A stretch of DNA of 64,000 nt from the NCBI GenBank assembly GCA_016218915.1, contig JACRCQ010000041.1:62001-126000 (forward strand), in the 5' to 3' direction. The translations under genes and the position numbers were made by a program. The stretch's first letter is position 1. Every line of letters starts with the position of its first letter. The notes under the pieces were generated by a model. That model saw only the letters and a program-made list of their open reading frames with translations, searched no databases and had not been told where the DNA came from. Positions 44,430-53,141 of the stretch are shown one piece after another. Source of the DNA: Deltaproteobacteria bacterium (GTDB taxonomy: Bacteria > Myxococcota_A > Polyangia > Polyangiales > Polyangiaceae).

Positions 44430-44528
44430 AGCCCGGCGCCTGGGCTTGGACGGCTTCCCTTGGCCGCGATGCAGCAAGTGCGCGTGAAAGGCCGCGGGAA
44501 GAAGGCAGAGCTCCGCGCACAGGTCACG

Positions 44529-44544
44529 TGGCACGACCCATGCT
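44529..44544 (+). promoter_or_regulatory. putative sigma-54 promoter of the 44617 Cys-rich gene
   Basis: TGGCACG-ACCC-ATGCT has the complete -24 box and one mismatch in -12, with invariant GG (44530-44531) and GC (44542-44543) at exact spacing. It lies 72 bases before the start codon. The FHA sigma-54 activator gene at 38706 is in the preceding cluster. Confidence 0.65.
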
Positions 44545-44616
44545 CATGCCTCCGGAAGCAGGCATTGATCGCCGCACAAACCTGGTGTCCGCGGGACCCA
44601 CACGGAGGATTCTTAC

Positions 44617-45588
44617 ATGAAGCGTTTTGCATTCGCACTCATGGTCGCAGCGATGTTCCCCCTCGGTTGCGTCAGCAACACCGGCAATTCCGGGACGAGC
44701 GATGGAGGCGCCGGCTCCTCGAACGCGGACGCTTGCTCCAAGCTGGGCGCCAGGTGTCCCTACTGCACAGTCCCCAATCTCAAGTCGACCTGCGAGGCCG
44801 CGGTCGCGAGCGGCGATACAGCATCGTGCGAGGACGGCTTGACCGACTTCGACATCCAGAAGAACTGCAATCCGCCTGCAGGCACCGGCGGCTCGGCCGG
44901 CAGCGGAGGCACAACGGGCAATGGCGGAAGCGGCGGCACCGGCAACGGCGGCACAGGCAACGGCGGCACGGGCAATGGCGGCACGGGCAACGGCGGCACC
45001 GGCAATGGCGGCTCAGGTGTCGGCGGAACCGGCGGAGGCGGCGGGACTGCGTGCCAGCAGCTCGCCGCAATCTGTCCGAATTGCCCTGCGGGGTCTGTCA
45101 AGACCACGTGCGAATCAGCTGCCAGCAGCGGCATGGAGAGCGTGTGCCAGTCCGCGCTCGACAGCGCGCAGGTCAAGACGGCTTGCGGCGGCGGCGTGGG
45201 AGGCAGCGGCGGAACGGGCGGTGGTGGCTCGGGCTGCTCCAACGAGGCATGCGTAGCAGAGTGCGTGCCTGGCGGCTGCCAGACGTGCGCGAGCTCGGGC
45301 AACTGCACCTCGACGTGCTCTGGGAACGGCTGCCATCAGATCTGCGCTGGCAATGCGTCATGCGCGTTCGACTGCTCGGGCGGCAGCTGCACGATGGAGT
45401 GCATGGACAGTGCGAGCTGCGGCTCGCTGACGAACTGGATGGACTGCGCCGGCGGCAGCTGCACGATGAGCTGCGTCGGCAACGCGAGCTGCTTCTTCGA
45501 TTGCCCCGGAGGCGGCTGCACCTTCCACTGCGCCACCACCGGTCAGTGCCAGACCGGGTGCTCGGGCGGAGGCTGCTCGAACATCTGA
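44617..45588 (+). CDS. Gly-rich, Cys-rich repeat lipoprotein
   Basis: 323 residues. MKRFAFALMVAAMFPLGC is the lipoprotein signal. Domain order: a Cys module (DACSKLGARCPYC ... DIQKNC, residues 38-85), a GTGNG linker made by 15-base repeats, a second copy of the module (TACQQLAAICPNC ... QVKTAC), a Gly spacer and a C-terminal array of at least six C-x3-C-x-GG-x-C units (CTSTCSGNGCHQIC, CAFDCSGGSC, CFFDCPGGGC, CQTGCSGGGC). The module is shared with the 17207 protein and the array with the 16402 protein. It is probably a rigid surface protein held by disulfides. A GGAGG ribosome site and a sigma-54-like promoter lie upstream. Confidence 0.88.
   Translation: MKRFAFALMVAAMFPLGCVSNTGNSGTSDGGAGSSNADACSKLGARCPYCTVPNLKSTCEAAVASGDTASCEDGLTDFDIQKNCNPPAGTGGSAGSGGTTGNGGSGGTGNGGTGNGGTGNGGTGNGGTGNGGSGVGGTGGGGGTACQQLAAICPNCPAGSVKTTCESAASSGMESVCQSALDSAQVKTACGGGVGGSGGTGGGGSGCSNEACVAECVPGGCQTCASSGNCTSTCSGNGCHQICAGNASCAFDCSGGSCTMECMDSASCGSLTNWMDCAGGSCTMSCVGNASCFFDCPGGGCTFHCATTGQCQTGCSGGGCSNI
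44935..45024. repeat. in-gene tandem repeat, six 15-base units
   Basis: Units of GGC-ACN-GGC-AAY-GGC encode GTGNG, the last one degenerate (GSGVG). It forms the flexible linker between the two Cys modules and keeps frame if units are gained or lost. Confidence 0.88.
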
Positions 45589-45636
45589 GACGGGGGAGCC
45601 TCCTGTCCGCAGGTGATGATCGGAACGCGGAATGCT

Positions 45637-45831
45637 TCAGCCGGTCAACCCTGTTGGGAGGCAGATGCCGTACTTCGGCTCGCAGGTGGTGAAGCCGAGG
45701 CTCTTGCAGTCGATCTTCGTAGTCTTCCCCGCGTTGCACAGAACGACCGAGGTTCCGTCGCACGTCGCAGTGGGAGTCGGGACACTGGAGCTCCTCCCCG
45801 CATCACGATTCGCGATCAGAGCGGCGCTGTC
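45637..45831 (-). pseudogene. C-terminal fragment of a Cys-rich secreted protein
   Basis: No start codon is found, but the frame reads a coding-like end: a DAGRSSSVPTPTATCDG linker, then TSVVLCNAGKTTKIDC, KSLGFTTCEPKYG, ICLPTGLTG and a stop at 45637-45639. The pattern CDG-x-x-V-x-x-C-x2-G-K-x8-C-x7-C-x6-C is the usual end of myxobacterial disulfide-rich lipoproteins. It overlaps the last 16 bases of the BNR gene in another frame. It is best explained as the remnant of a gene that lost its front part, or as a frameshifted extension of the BNR protein. It also accounts for most of the 227-base gap before the BNR gene. Confidence 0.5.
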
Positions 45832-47984
45832 CCCAACTCGGCTGCGACGATCCCGCCGCCTCCCACCAGCAAGAGCATCCCCTTGTACGCGGAGCTGCGC
45901 ACCACGCGAAGCTGCTCGAACGACGAGAGCTCGACCGGGCCGGACATGTCCTGCCAGCTGGTTCCCCCGTCCTTGCTCGCCCTCACCTTGCGGCCGGAGG
46001 TCACCGCAAAGACCACCTGGCAGTCATAGGGGTGCAATGCGAGCTTCGTGACGAACTCGTTCTTGCCCGCGACCTGCGGGACTTCCTTCCAGCTGGCGCC
46101 TGCATCCGTGGTCTTGAGCACCTTCACGGCCGACCCGGTCTTGTCGACCATCCCGCTTGCGATCATCTGCTTCGGATTCGACGCGCACACATCCGCATCG
46201 ACGATTCCTCCGGCCAGCTCCGTCAGCTCGAGCAGGCTCGCCGTCCCGCCCTTGGCAAGGTGCACCATGCCTCCACCGGCTCCGCCGACCGCGAGAAATA
46301 CGTCGCCATCATCGGTGCGAACCGCCCGCCCCGCCGAAGTCTGTACCGCCCCCTTCCAGGCTTGCTCCCAGCTCGCCCCTGCATCGGAGGAGACCATGAT
46401 GAAGGGCGCGGCTTCCTGCCCGAACGTGGTCCCGGTCGCAACGAGCGTGGCACCCGCAGCGTCCTCCAGGATGCCCGAGATCTGATGATCCATGTTCGGC
46501 CCTGCCAGGGGCCCCAGGAAGTCCCATGTCTTGCCCTGATCGCTCGAGGCGTAGATACCATCGTTGGACTGCGTGGTAGGGCCGTCGGACACGACGTACC
46601 ACCTGCCGCTGGCGCCGATGCTGAGGTACGTGTACCTGGGATGAGGCAGCGAGGCGATGGGGCCCCAGCCATCGATGCCCGTGTCGGTCTGGAGCACCAT
46701 GCCGCTGTTGAGAGCGTTGATGCTGGCTAGCATCCTGTCCGGCTTCGCCGGATCCAGCGTGGCGTCGACCGTGGGAGCCTTGGCAAGGCCTGTGGACGCA
46801 TTCTCCCACAGGGAGGCGCCGGCCTTTCTCCTCTTGAAGCCGAGCACCGGTGAGCCCGCGAACAGATCACCATTGTCTGCCTGGAAGACAGCGCTGACCT
46901 CCTGGCCATCCAGCTCAGGCTCCGGCGTCCAGCTGCCTCCGAGGCTCTGCGCGATCATCAATCCGCGCGAATAGCTTCCGACTGCGTAGGTTCCGTCTTG
47001 CAGCTCGATCACGTCATTGGCGACCGGATTGGGCCAGCCGCCGTTGAACGCCTGCCAGGTCTTGGCCTGATCCTTCGAGGAGTACACACCTGCCCATGCG
47101 CTCCCAAAGACGTGGCCGCCAGCGATGAGGACCACGCCGTCGTAGAGCCGCACCCGCATGAAGGGTGATTCGGGGAGCGCTGCGCCGCAGTCCTCGAAGG
47201 TGGTGCCGGAATCACGCGAGCAGTACACGCCGCCGCCGGAGGAGAACGCCCTGTCAAAGGTCGCAACGATGAAGTCCTTGCCAGGCGCAGGGTCGGGCTG
47301 AACGGAGATGTCACTGATCTGCGCGGGGTTCTGGCCTTGCGGAGAAGGCTCCCAGCCAGGAGGTGGCGTCCAGGCACTCCAGGTCGTGCTCCCATCCTCC
47401 AGATACCAGATGGCCGCTGTCTTGTATGACGCCAGGCCGGCCCACAGACGCGCAGGGGATCCCGGCTGCCAGGCAAGCCCTTTGACCTGTACGCCGAATC
47501 CGTACGCCGGCTCGATACCGGCAGAGATCGCCTTCCACGTCACGCCATCGTCTGCCGACACCACGATGTCGATGTCCGTACCTGCAAAGATTCTCCCGTC
47601 CGCCAGGGCGATCACCGAGTGCACGGAGTACTGGGATGCAGCGAGCGCGGTCCAGCTTGCGCCTCCATCCTTCGAGTGGAAGAGCACGCCGCTGGCAACC
47701 GCGAAGATGCGAGCAGGATCCAGGGGCGATCGGACGATGCGGGTGACTTCGGCTCCCCACGGCCCTTTGAAGGCGAGCTCCCCGTAGGTGCCCTGCACGG
47801 CTTGAGGCGCATCACTGTCGGCCAACGCATCCGTACCAGCTTCGGGCTCTGGTGCGTCGGCCACCGATCCATCGGGCGATGCTCCGCCGGCACTCTGCGG
47901 CTCTCCGCTGCTCGATGAGCCGCACCCGCCTGCGAAGCAAGCCAGGGCCAGGACCGTGGCAGACATCAGCACGACTCGCTTCAT
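45816..47984 (-). CDS. BNR/Asp-box repeat lipoprotein (sialidase/sortilin-type propeller)
   Basis: 722 residues. MKRVVLMSATVLALACFAGGC is the lipoprotein signal, followed by an Asp/Ala/Gly linker. At least eight Asp-box motifs S-x-D-x-G-x-[TS]-[WF] are spread over the protein: SKDGGASW, SADDGVTW, SRDSGTTF, SKDQAKTW, SSDQGKTW, SSDAGASW, TTDAGASW and SKDGGTSW. Such repeats build propellers of sialidases, sortilins and plant-type photosystem assembly factors; I see no sialidase catalytic Arg triad, so a binding role is more likely. The ATG at 47984 follows an AAGGAT element and starts the signal peptide. Its 3' end overlaps a Cys-rich gene fragment. Confidence 0.87.
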   Translation of the reverse strand: MKRVVLMSATVLALACFAGGCGSSSSGEPQSAGGASPDGSVADAPEPEAGTDALADSDAPQAVQGTYGELAFKGPWGAEVTRIVRSPLDPARIFAVASGVLFHSKDGGASWTALAASQYSVHSVIALADGRIFAGTDIDIVVSADDGVTWKAISAGIEPAYGFGVQVKGLAWQPGSPARLWAGLASYKTAAIWYLEDGSTTWSAWTPPPGWEPSPQGQNPAQISDISVQPDPAPGKDFIVATFDRAFSSGGGVYCSRDSGTTFEDCGAALPESPFMRVRLYDGVVLIAGGHVFGSAWAGVYSSKDQAKTWQAFNGGWPNPVANDVIELQDGTYAVGSYSRGLMIAQSLGGSWTPEPELDGQEVSAVFQADNGDLFAGSPVLGFKRRKAGASLWENASTGLAKAPTVDATLDPAKPDRMLASINALNSGMVLQTDTGIDGWGPIASLPHPRYTYLSIGASGRWYVVSDGPTTQSNDGIYASSDQGKTWDFLGPLAGPNMDHQISGILEDAAGATLVATGTTFGQEAAPFIMVSSDAGASWEQAWKGAVQTSAGRAVRTDDGDVFLAVGGAGGGMVHLAKGGTASLLELTELAGGIVDADVCASNPKQMIASGMVDKTGSAVKVLKTTDAGASWKEVPQVAGKNEFVTKLALHPYDCQVVFAVTSGRKVRASKDGGTSWQDMSGPVELSSFEQLRVVRSSAYKGMLLLVGGGGIVAAELGTAPL

Positions 47985-48096
47985 GGTCGGATCCTTCCCG
48001 CAAAGGCGGTCCCACAGAGTGGACAGCACCCGTTCCCGAGGGTAGCTGGCGCTCGGGCGGCTGTCCATTCACGGACGATTCGGGGATTCGGGAGAG

Positions 48097-49200
48097 CTAG
48101 TCGACGACCATGAGCACGCCGACGCGGACCTTCTTCTCCTTGGGTGCGCCCGGGGCCGAAGAGGCGGCGCTCGCGGAGGAAGAGCCGGACGCGGCGGCAG
48201 AGGGGTCGGCTCCGATGAAGCCCTTCTCGATCGCGGTCTTCATGTCGATCCCGGAGGGTGCGGACGATGACGAGACGTCGCCGATGTAGATGATCGCGGC
48301 AGCGCCCTTGGAGCTCTTGCCCTTGATGATCCGCTGCATGGCGAAGTGGACGTCAGGGCCGATGCGGAAGAGCGCCGCGCAGTCGGTCTGGAACTGCTTG
48401 TCATCGTTGCCTTCGAAGTCCTTGCCGGTCTGCATGGTCACGCGGCACCAGTCGAATTGTGTCCACTGCTGGGGCACTTTCTTCCAGTACTCCTTGTGCA
48501 TCTCGAGCAGCTTCGTCCGGTCGTAGACCTTGTTCTCGAAGATCACCTTGTCGTGATACAGGTCCTGCAGGGACAACGGGTCGCGCCCCTTGAGAGCGTT
48601 CTCGTAGGCACCCACGTGCTTCTGCGTGGCCACCATGAAGTCCATCGACTTGTACTCGGTGCGCACGCCGATCGCGCGGTCGCAGCACAAGGTGGCGCGT
48701 CCTGGCTTCTTGTCCGTGGCGGCAACGAACTGCTTGTTCATGCAGTCCCCGCCACCGACGACGGTGAGCTGATCGGCCGCGGCGTCGCCGCTTCCGGTCC
48801 ATGTCTCGATCTTGCCCAGCTCCGGCTCTTCTGCGCAGGCGCGGCGGTATTGCACCTCGGAGCACAGGGCCTTGCCCTGGCCTTCGCAGTAGCTGTAGGC
48901 CTCGGTGATCGACAGCCCGATGCCACCTGCCTTGCGGTAGATCGAGTACGCAGGCGTCCACGTCTTGTCGTAGGCCACGCCTTCCTTGAGCGCCTTCTCC
49001 CACGGGACCGGCAGCGAGCTGGCAGCCGAGGCAGACGGGGCGGCAGAGGCCGTCGCCGTCGGCGCAGCCGAAGTTGCCGCGGTGATCGGAGCGCTCGCGC
49101 TTGCGGTGGGAACCGTGAGCTTGGGGTCGTCCTTCTTGCTGCAGCCTGCAAGAACGACCAACGACAAGGACGCCATGACGCAGAGGGTCTTCGCTTGCAT
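48097..49200 (-). CDS. lipoprotein with FGE-like segment
   Basis: 367 residues. VMASLSLVVLAGC is the lipobox, then an Ala/Ser/Pro linker. Residues 85-160 (GLSITEAYSYCEGQGKALCS, VQYRRACAEEP, ATLCCDRAIGV) resemble the C-type-lectin-like core of formylglycine-generating-enzyme relatives (compare the VDWCDAYMYCLKHNKRLC stretch at 57116-57976). Residues 175-320 form a second domain (FMVATQKHVGAYENALKGRD, VIFENKVYDRTKLLEMHKEY) of NTF2/SnoaL-like look, with a Lys-rich middle. The tail is Ser/Ala-rich and ends in a hydrophobic strand. The ATG at 49200 begins a good signal; a GTG nine bases upstream is possible. Divergent from the Sel1 gene. Confidence 0.72.
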   Translation of the reverse strand: MQAKTLCVMASLSLVVLAGCSKKDDPKLTVPTASASAPITAATSAAPTATASAAPSASAASSLPVPWEKALKEGVAYDKTWTPAYSIYRKAGGIGLSITEAYSYCEGQGKALCSEVQYRRACAEEPELGKIETWTGSGDAAADQLTVVGGGDCMNKQFVAATDKKPGRATLCCDRAIGVRTEYKSMDFMVATQKHVGAYENALKGRDPLSLQDLYHDKVIFENKVYDRTKLLEMHKEYWKKVPQQWTQFDWCRVTMQTGKDFEGNDDKQFQTDCAALFRIGPDVHFAMQRIIKGKSSKGAAAIIYIGDVSSSSAPSGIDMKTAIEKGFIGADPSAAASGSSSASAASSAPGAPKEKKVRVGVLMVVD

Positions 49201-49368
49201 GGCATGGACGCTAGGTGAGTTTTGGGCCGAATGGAAGGGTTCCGGCGTGGGCCCGGGGCAGCTCCAGCGAGCCGGGAATGCGGGTCGGGGGAATGGCGTT
49301 TGAGCTGCGCCGCCAGCTGAACGCATCTTGACTGCGAGCGGGCTTGGGGCTTGGATGGTGCCGTTCAA

Positions 49369-49388
49369 CCTCGCATCTGCTTGCGAGG
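49369..49388 (+). promoter_or_regulatory. leader hairpin before the Sel1 gene
   Basis: CCTCGCA (49369-49375) and TGCGAGG (49382-49388) pair perfectly around TCTGCT, ending 20 bases before the ATG and just before an AGGAGG ribosome site. The position matches the hairpin before the beta-barrel gene. Confidence 0.45.
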
Positions 49389-49408
49389 TGGGCCCAGGAG
49401 GAATCCAG

Positions 49409-50998
49409 ATGCGCACAGCATATGCACGGAGCTTGACCGCGAAACTGACCGGGACCGCGTTGATGGGCGGAATTCTGTTGGCGGCCCTCGCCAATTGCGG
49501 GACAGGCGGCATCGCCGAGGCAGTGCGCCCCCAGGCGAAGACCGCCGCGCAAGTCATGGGCGGCGACGACGAGTGTCGCGATGTCAAGAGCGGTGCCAAG
49601 CCGCTCGTCGTCGACTGGAGCCCGGAGAAGCGCGCGGACCTCGAAGTCGCCATGCGGGAAGGCGTCGCCATCGTCTCCTACGACTGCAAGAAGCTCGACC
49701 TGCTGACCGACTGCAAGGCCGACGGCTCCTACGGATTCAAGGCGGTCATCCTCAAGCAGCAGCTGATCCGCCTGGAGGACTCCAACGAAATCAAGGCGAA
49801 CCTTCCCCTGAGCGGCGCTGCGCTGGTGGCCAAGCTCAGCGCAGAGCTCGAACGCGGTGCCACCCTCGATCTGGCGACGGCACTGGTGGGGAAGAGGATG
49901 TCGACGCGGGTCTCGGTGCCGCGCGGCGAGCTCAAGGGACGCTGCGACGGAGCGACGCACTTCCTGCGTGGTGCGGGCGTCGGTGCGTTCGTGATGCAGA
50001 CCGGCGAGAAGGCGCGCGTTGCCACGGCGGTCGAGGTCTTCAGCGCTGGCGCGGGTGCCAAGTCCACGAGCAACAAGATGTCCCGGCAGGAAGACGGAAG
50101 CGTCGATGCGTGCAAGAAGGCGGTTGCCGAGCAGGAGACTCCCCCTCCCGGCTGCGGCGGACTGATCCGTCTGGAGCTGCTTCCCATCTCCGAAGGCGCG
50201 GCCACCAAGACCGCCGTCGCGGACGACGAGGGGCAGTCCTGCGCAGCGGGGCTCGTCTATGCCAATGGCAAGTGTACGAAGCTGACCTCCACGGCTACGC
50301 ATACGTGCGCGCCGGACGACGTTCCGGATTGCACCGCGCAATGCGACAAGAACGACGCGGCGAGCTGCGGGCGGCTGGCCAACACGGTCCTCAAAGGCGG
50401 CGATGCGGCCAAGGCCACGTCGCTGTTCGAGAAGGCGTGCGGCCTGGAGCACGGGTCATCCTGCTCCAACCTGGGCGCCCTGCAGCTCAAGAAGAGCGAC
50501 GCGGCCAATGCCTCGAAGAGCTTCGAGAAGGGCTGCGCTCTCGGGGCAGCCGTCGGGTGCTTCAACCTCGGCAATCTCTACTACGAGGGAGTCGGCGTCA
50601 CCAAGGACCTCGCGCGCGCTGCCTCCCTGTATCAGCAGGCGTGCAACGCCGGCAGTGCGGACGGCTGCGTCAACCTCGGCAACGCCTACGACGACGGCGA
50701 AGGCGTGACCAAGGACTCGGCCCGCGCTCTCAAGCTCTTCAAGCGGGCGTGCGAAGGGGATCACGGCGTCGGCTGCACGAACCTCGGCGCGATGTATGCG
50801 GCGGGAACCGGCATTGCGGCGGACGTGCCCCTGGCGCTCAAGACCTGGGACAAGGGGTGCACGCTGGGCAGCGGCGCGGCGTGCGAGTACCTCGGCAAAC
50901 GCTACAAGGCGGGCGACGGCGTGACAGCGGACCCGGCCAAGGGCGCGAGCTACCTGACCCAGGCGTGCAAGCTCGGAGTCAAGACCGCCTGCCCCTGA
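49409..50998 (+). CDS. Sel1-repeat lipoprotein
   Basis: 529 residues. LLAALANC is the lipobox, preceded by a long basic n-region; a perfect AGGAGG site fixes the start at 49409. Residues 50-290 are an unassigned mixed domain that includes SYDCKKLDLLTDC and a GEKARVATAVEVF strand. The last 190 residues are five Sel1-like repeats with the pair C-x6-C in each (CGLEHGSSCSNLG, CALGAAVGCFNLG, CNAGSADGCVNLG, CEGDHGVGCTNLG, CTLGSGAACEYLG), the disulfide-bridged type known from Helicobacter Hcp proteins. These solenoids bind proteins or peptidoglycan fragments. Monocistronic, convergent with the histidine kinase gene. Confidence 0.88.
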   Translation: MRTAYARSLTAKLTGTALMGGILLAALANCGTGGIAEAVRPQAKTAAQVMGGDDECRDVKSGAKPLVVDWSPEKRADLEVAMREGVAIVSYDCKKLDLLTDCKADGSYGFKAVILKQQLIRLEDSNEIKANLPLSGAALVAKLSAELERGATLDLATALVGKRMSTRVSVPRGELKGRCDGATHFLRGAGVGAFVMQTGEKARVATAVEVFSAGAGAKSTSNKMSRQEDGSVDACKKAVAEQETPPPGCGGLIRLELLPISEGAATKTAVADDEGQSCAAGLVYANGKCTKLTSTATHTCAPDDVPDCTAQCDKNDAASCGRLANTVLKGGDAAKATSLFEKACGLEHGSSCSNLGALQLKKSDAANASKSFEKGCALGAAVGCFNLGNLYYEGVGVTKDLARAASLYQQACNAGSADGCVNLGNAYDDGEGVTKDSARALKLFKRACEGDHGVGCTNLGAMYAAGTGIAADVPLALKTWDKGCTLGSGAACEYLGKRYKAGDGVTADPAKGASYLTQACKLGVKTACP

Positions 50999-51013
50999 TC
51001 TCCCCTGCGGCGC

Positions 51014-53050
51014 TCAAGCGCACTTCACACCTCCAGGCCTTTCGTCCAGCACGCTCCGCACCGCGGTAGAGAGCGCTGCCGCAGTGAAAGGCTTGCCCAG
51101 GAAGTGGACCGCGCTGTCCAGCACCCCGTGCGGTGCCAGCGCGTTGTCCGGATAGCCCGAGATGTACAGGACCGCAATGCCGGGGAAACGCTTGCTGAGC
51201 TGATCGTGCAGCTGCCGGCCCGTCAGCCCAGGCATGATGACGTCAGTCACCAGGATGTCGATCTCCCCCTGCATCGCCTCTGCACACTGAAGCGCTGTCG
51301 CCCCGCTATCCGCCGACACTACCGTGTAGCCGTCCCCCTCCAGGATCCTTCTCGCTGCGCTCCGCACCAGCGCGTCGTCCTCAGCCAGCAGCACCGTCTC
51401 CTTGCCCGTCTTGCGCTCCAGGACAGGCGGCCCGCTCGCCGGCGACCTCGTCGCGCCTTCGGTGGATATCGGCATGCACACGATGAAAGTGCTTCCCAGG
51501 TCCGGGCAGCTCGTGGCCCACAGCGCGCCGTGGTGCTGCTCGACGATTCCTCGCACCGTGGCCAGCCCGAGCCCGGTCCCCTGCCCTGGCTGCTTGGTGG
51601 TGAAGAACGGATCAAAGGCCTGGCGCAGTGTCTCCCCGTCCATTCCTGTGCCGTTGTCGGACACGTCGAGCCTTACGTATCGCCCTGGCTCCAGCCCCGT
51701 CGTCTGGCTCGCACAGGCTTCGTCCGCATCGAACAGCGTCGTCTTCAGCTGCATCCAGCCGCCGTTCGGCAGGGCATCACGGGCATTGATCGCGAGGTTG
51801 AGCAGCACCTGCTGGATCTGGGAGGCGTCTGCGAGCACGGCAGGAAGGTCGGGCGAGAGCTCGAGCCGGATCTCGACGTTCTCGCCTATCACGCGACGGA
51901 GCATGCGCTCGGTTCGCATGATCTCCTGGTTCATGTCGATGGGCTGCAGCCTGAGAACCTGCTTGCGGCTGAAGGCCAGGATCTGACGCGTCAGCTCCCC
52001 CGCTCTCTCGGCGGCCTCCAGGATTCCTTCCAGCTCGCTGCGGATGCCGAGCTCGCTCGCATGGTCCGCAAGAATCATGGATGCCGACAGCTGGATCGGT
52101 GTGAGCAGGTTGTTCAGATCGTGCGCGATACCTCCTGCAAGCCGTCCCAGCGCCTCGTTGCGCTCGGCATGTCGCAGGCGCTCCTCGATGGCGGCGCGAT
52201 CGCGCTCGGCACGGATGCGCTCGGTCAGGTCGCGTACGAAGGAGTGGTAGGAGCCATCCGGCATGCGACGGCTCTTCATCTCCACAGGCACGCGCGTTCC
52301 GTCGCGACGGGCCATCATGCGCTCGGTCACCACGGTCTGCCCACGGTTGAGCAGGTCGAAGCGCAGCGGCTTGTCTTTGAGCGAGTCAGGGGCGAACAGC
52401 TCGCTGATGTGCACGCCGATGATCTCGCTGGGAGCGCGTCCCACCAGCTCGCAAGCGCGTTGATTGGCGCCCACGATCACGCCCGACGAGTCGCCGAGCA
52501 GGATGCCGTCCACGGCCAGATCGATCAGCTCCCGCAGCTTTTCTTCGCTATGCCGCAGCGCCTCCTCGGCCCGCAGACGCTCCGAGATGTCGCGCGTGAT
52601 GGACAAGATGCAGCGTTCGCCGTGGACCTCGATGATCCGAGCGGACATCAAGGCAGTCTTGACGGCCCCGTCCTTGAGCCTGAAGTCGGCCTGCATCTCG
52701 TCGACCCTGCCGTGGGCAAGCAGCCCCTGCACAAGACGCTTGCGATCAGCCGGGTCTGCCCAGATCTCGATTTCCAGCGATGTGCGGCCGATCACGTCGG
52801 CCTCCGTGTACCCTGTGAGCGAAGTGAAGCCGGGGTTGATTGCCAGGTACTTGCCATCGCTCACCCGGTTGATGTTCACCGAGTCCGGCGATGCGTGAAA
52901 CGCCCTGGAGAACTTCTCTTCAGAGAGCCTGAGCGCGCTGATCACTCGCTCGTGCTCGTCTCGCGTCGCGCGCAACGTGCGACGCAGCGTCTCGGTCTCG
53001 GCCTCCAGCTCCAGAATCCTTTGCTTCAGCGAGGCCTGCTCCGATGACAT
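51014..53050 (-). CDS. PAS-PAS hybrid histidine kinase with receiver domain
   Basis: 678 residues, no membrane span. A coiled coil (1-45) is followed by PAS at about 48-160 and PAS at 170-290, then HisKA with phospho-accepting His310 in GGIAHDLNN, HATPase (N box LLNLAINARDAL, G1 SDNGTGM, GTGLGLATV) and a receiver with acidic AEDD, phosphorylation site Asp603 (TDVIMPG) and Lys653. HisKA is of the NtrB-like IAHDLNN type. The receiver at the C-terminus suggests a phosphorelay or self-control; no other receiver protein is encoded nearby. It would sense a small ligand or redox state through PAS in the cytosol. Divergent from the aminotransferase gene, 91 bases apart. Confidence 0.94.
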   Translation of the reverse strand: MSSEQASLKQRILELEAETETLRRTLRATRDEHERVISALRLSEEKFSRAFHASPDSVNINRVSDGKYLAINPGFTSLTGYTEADVIGRTSLEIEIWADPADRKRLVQGLLAHGRVDEMQADFRLKDGAVKTALMSARIIEVHGERCILSITRDISERLRAEEALRHSEEKLRELIDLAVDGILLGDSSGVIVGANQRACELVGRAPSEIIGVHISELFAPDSLKDKPLRFDLLNRGQTVVTERMMARRDGTRVPVEMKSRRMPDGSYHSFVRDLTERIRAERDRAAIEERLRHAERNEALGRLAGGIAHDLNNLLTPIQLSASMILADHASELGIRSELEGILEAAERAGELTRQILAFSRKQVLRLQPIDMNQEIMRTERMLRRVIGENVEIRLELSPDLPAVLADASQIQQVLLNLAINARDALPNGGWMQLKTTLFDADEACASQTTGLEPGRYVRLDVSDNGTGMDGETLRQAFDPFFTTKQPGQGTGLGLATVRGIVEQHHGALWATSCPDLGSTFIVCMPISTEGATRSPASGPPVLERKTGKETVLLAEDDALVRSAARRILEGDGYTVVSADSGATALQCAEAMQGEIDILVTDVIMPGLTGRQLHDQLSKRFPGIAVLYISGYPDNALAPHGVLDSAVHFLGKPFTAAALSTAVRSVLDERPGGVKCA

Positions 53051-53141
53051 GGTGGATCCCCCTCACGCCTTTCCGCGGCGGATCATAGGAGGGGGTCTGC
53101 ATCGATGCCATGGAATTGTGGGGAGGGCCGTCTTCGCGATC

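Noticed and set aside
44935..45024. Regular repeats as a possible CRISPR array
   Set aside because: Units are contiguous 15-base codon repeats without spacers and encode a Gly-rich linker in frame.
47999..48014. Sigma-54-like site TGGGACC-GCCT-TTGCG upstream of the BNR gene (minus strand)
   Set aside because: Spacing fits, but the predicted transcription start would lie downstream of the ribosome site and four bases from the ATG, so it is probably a chance match.
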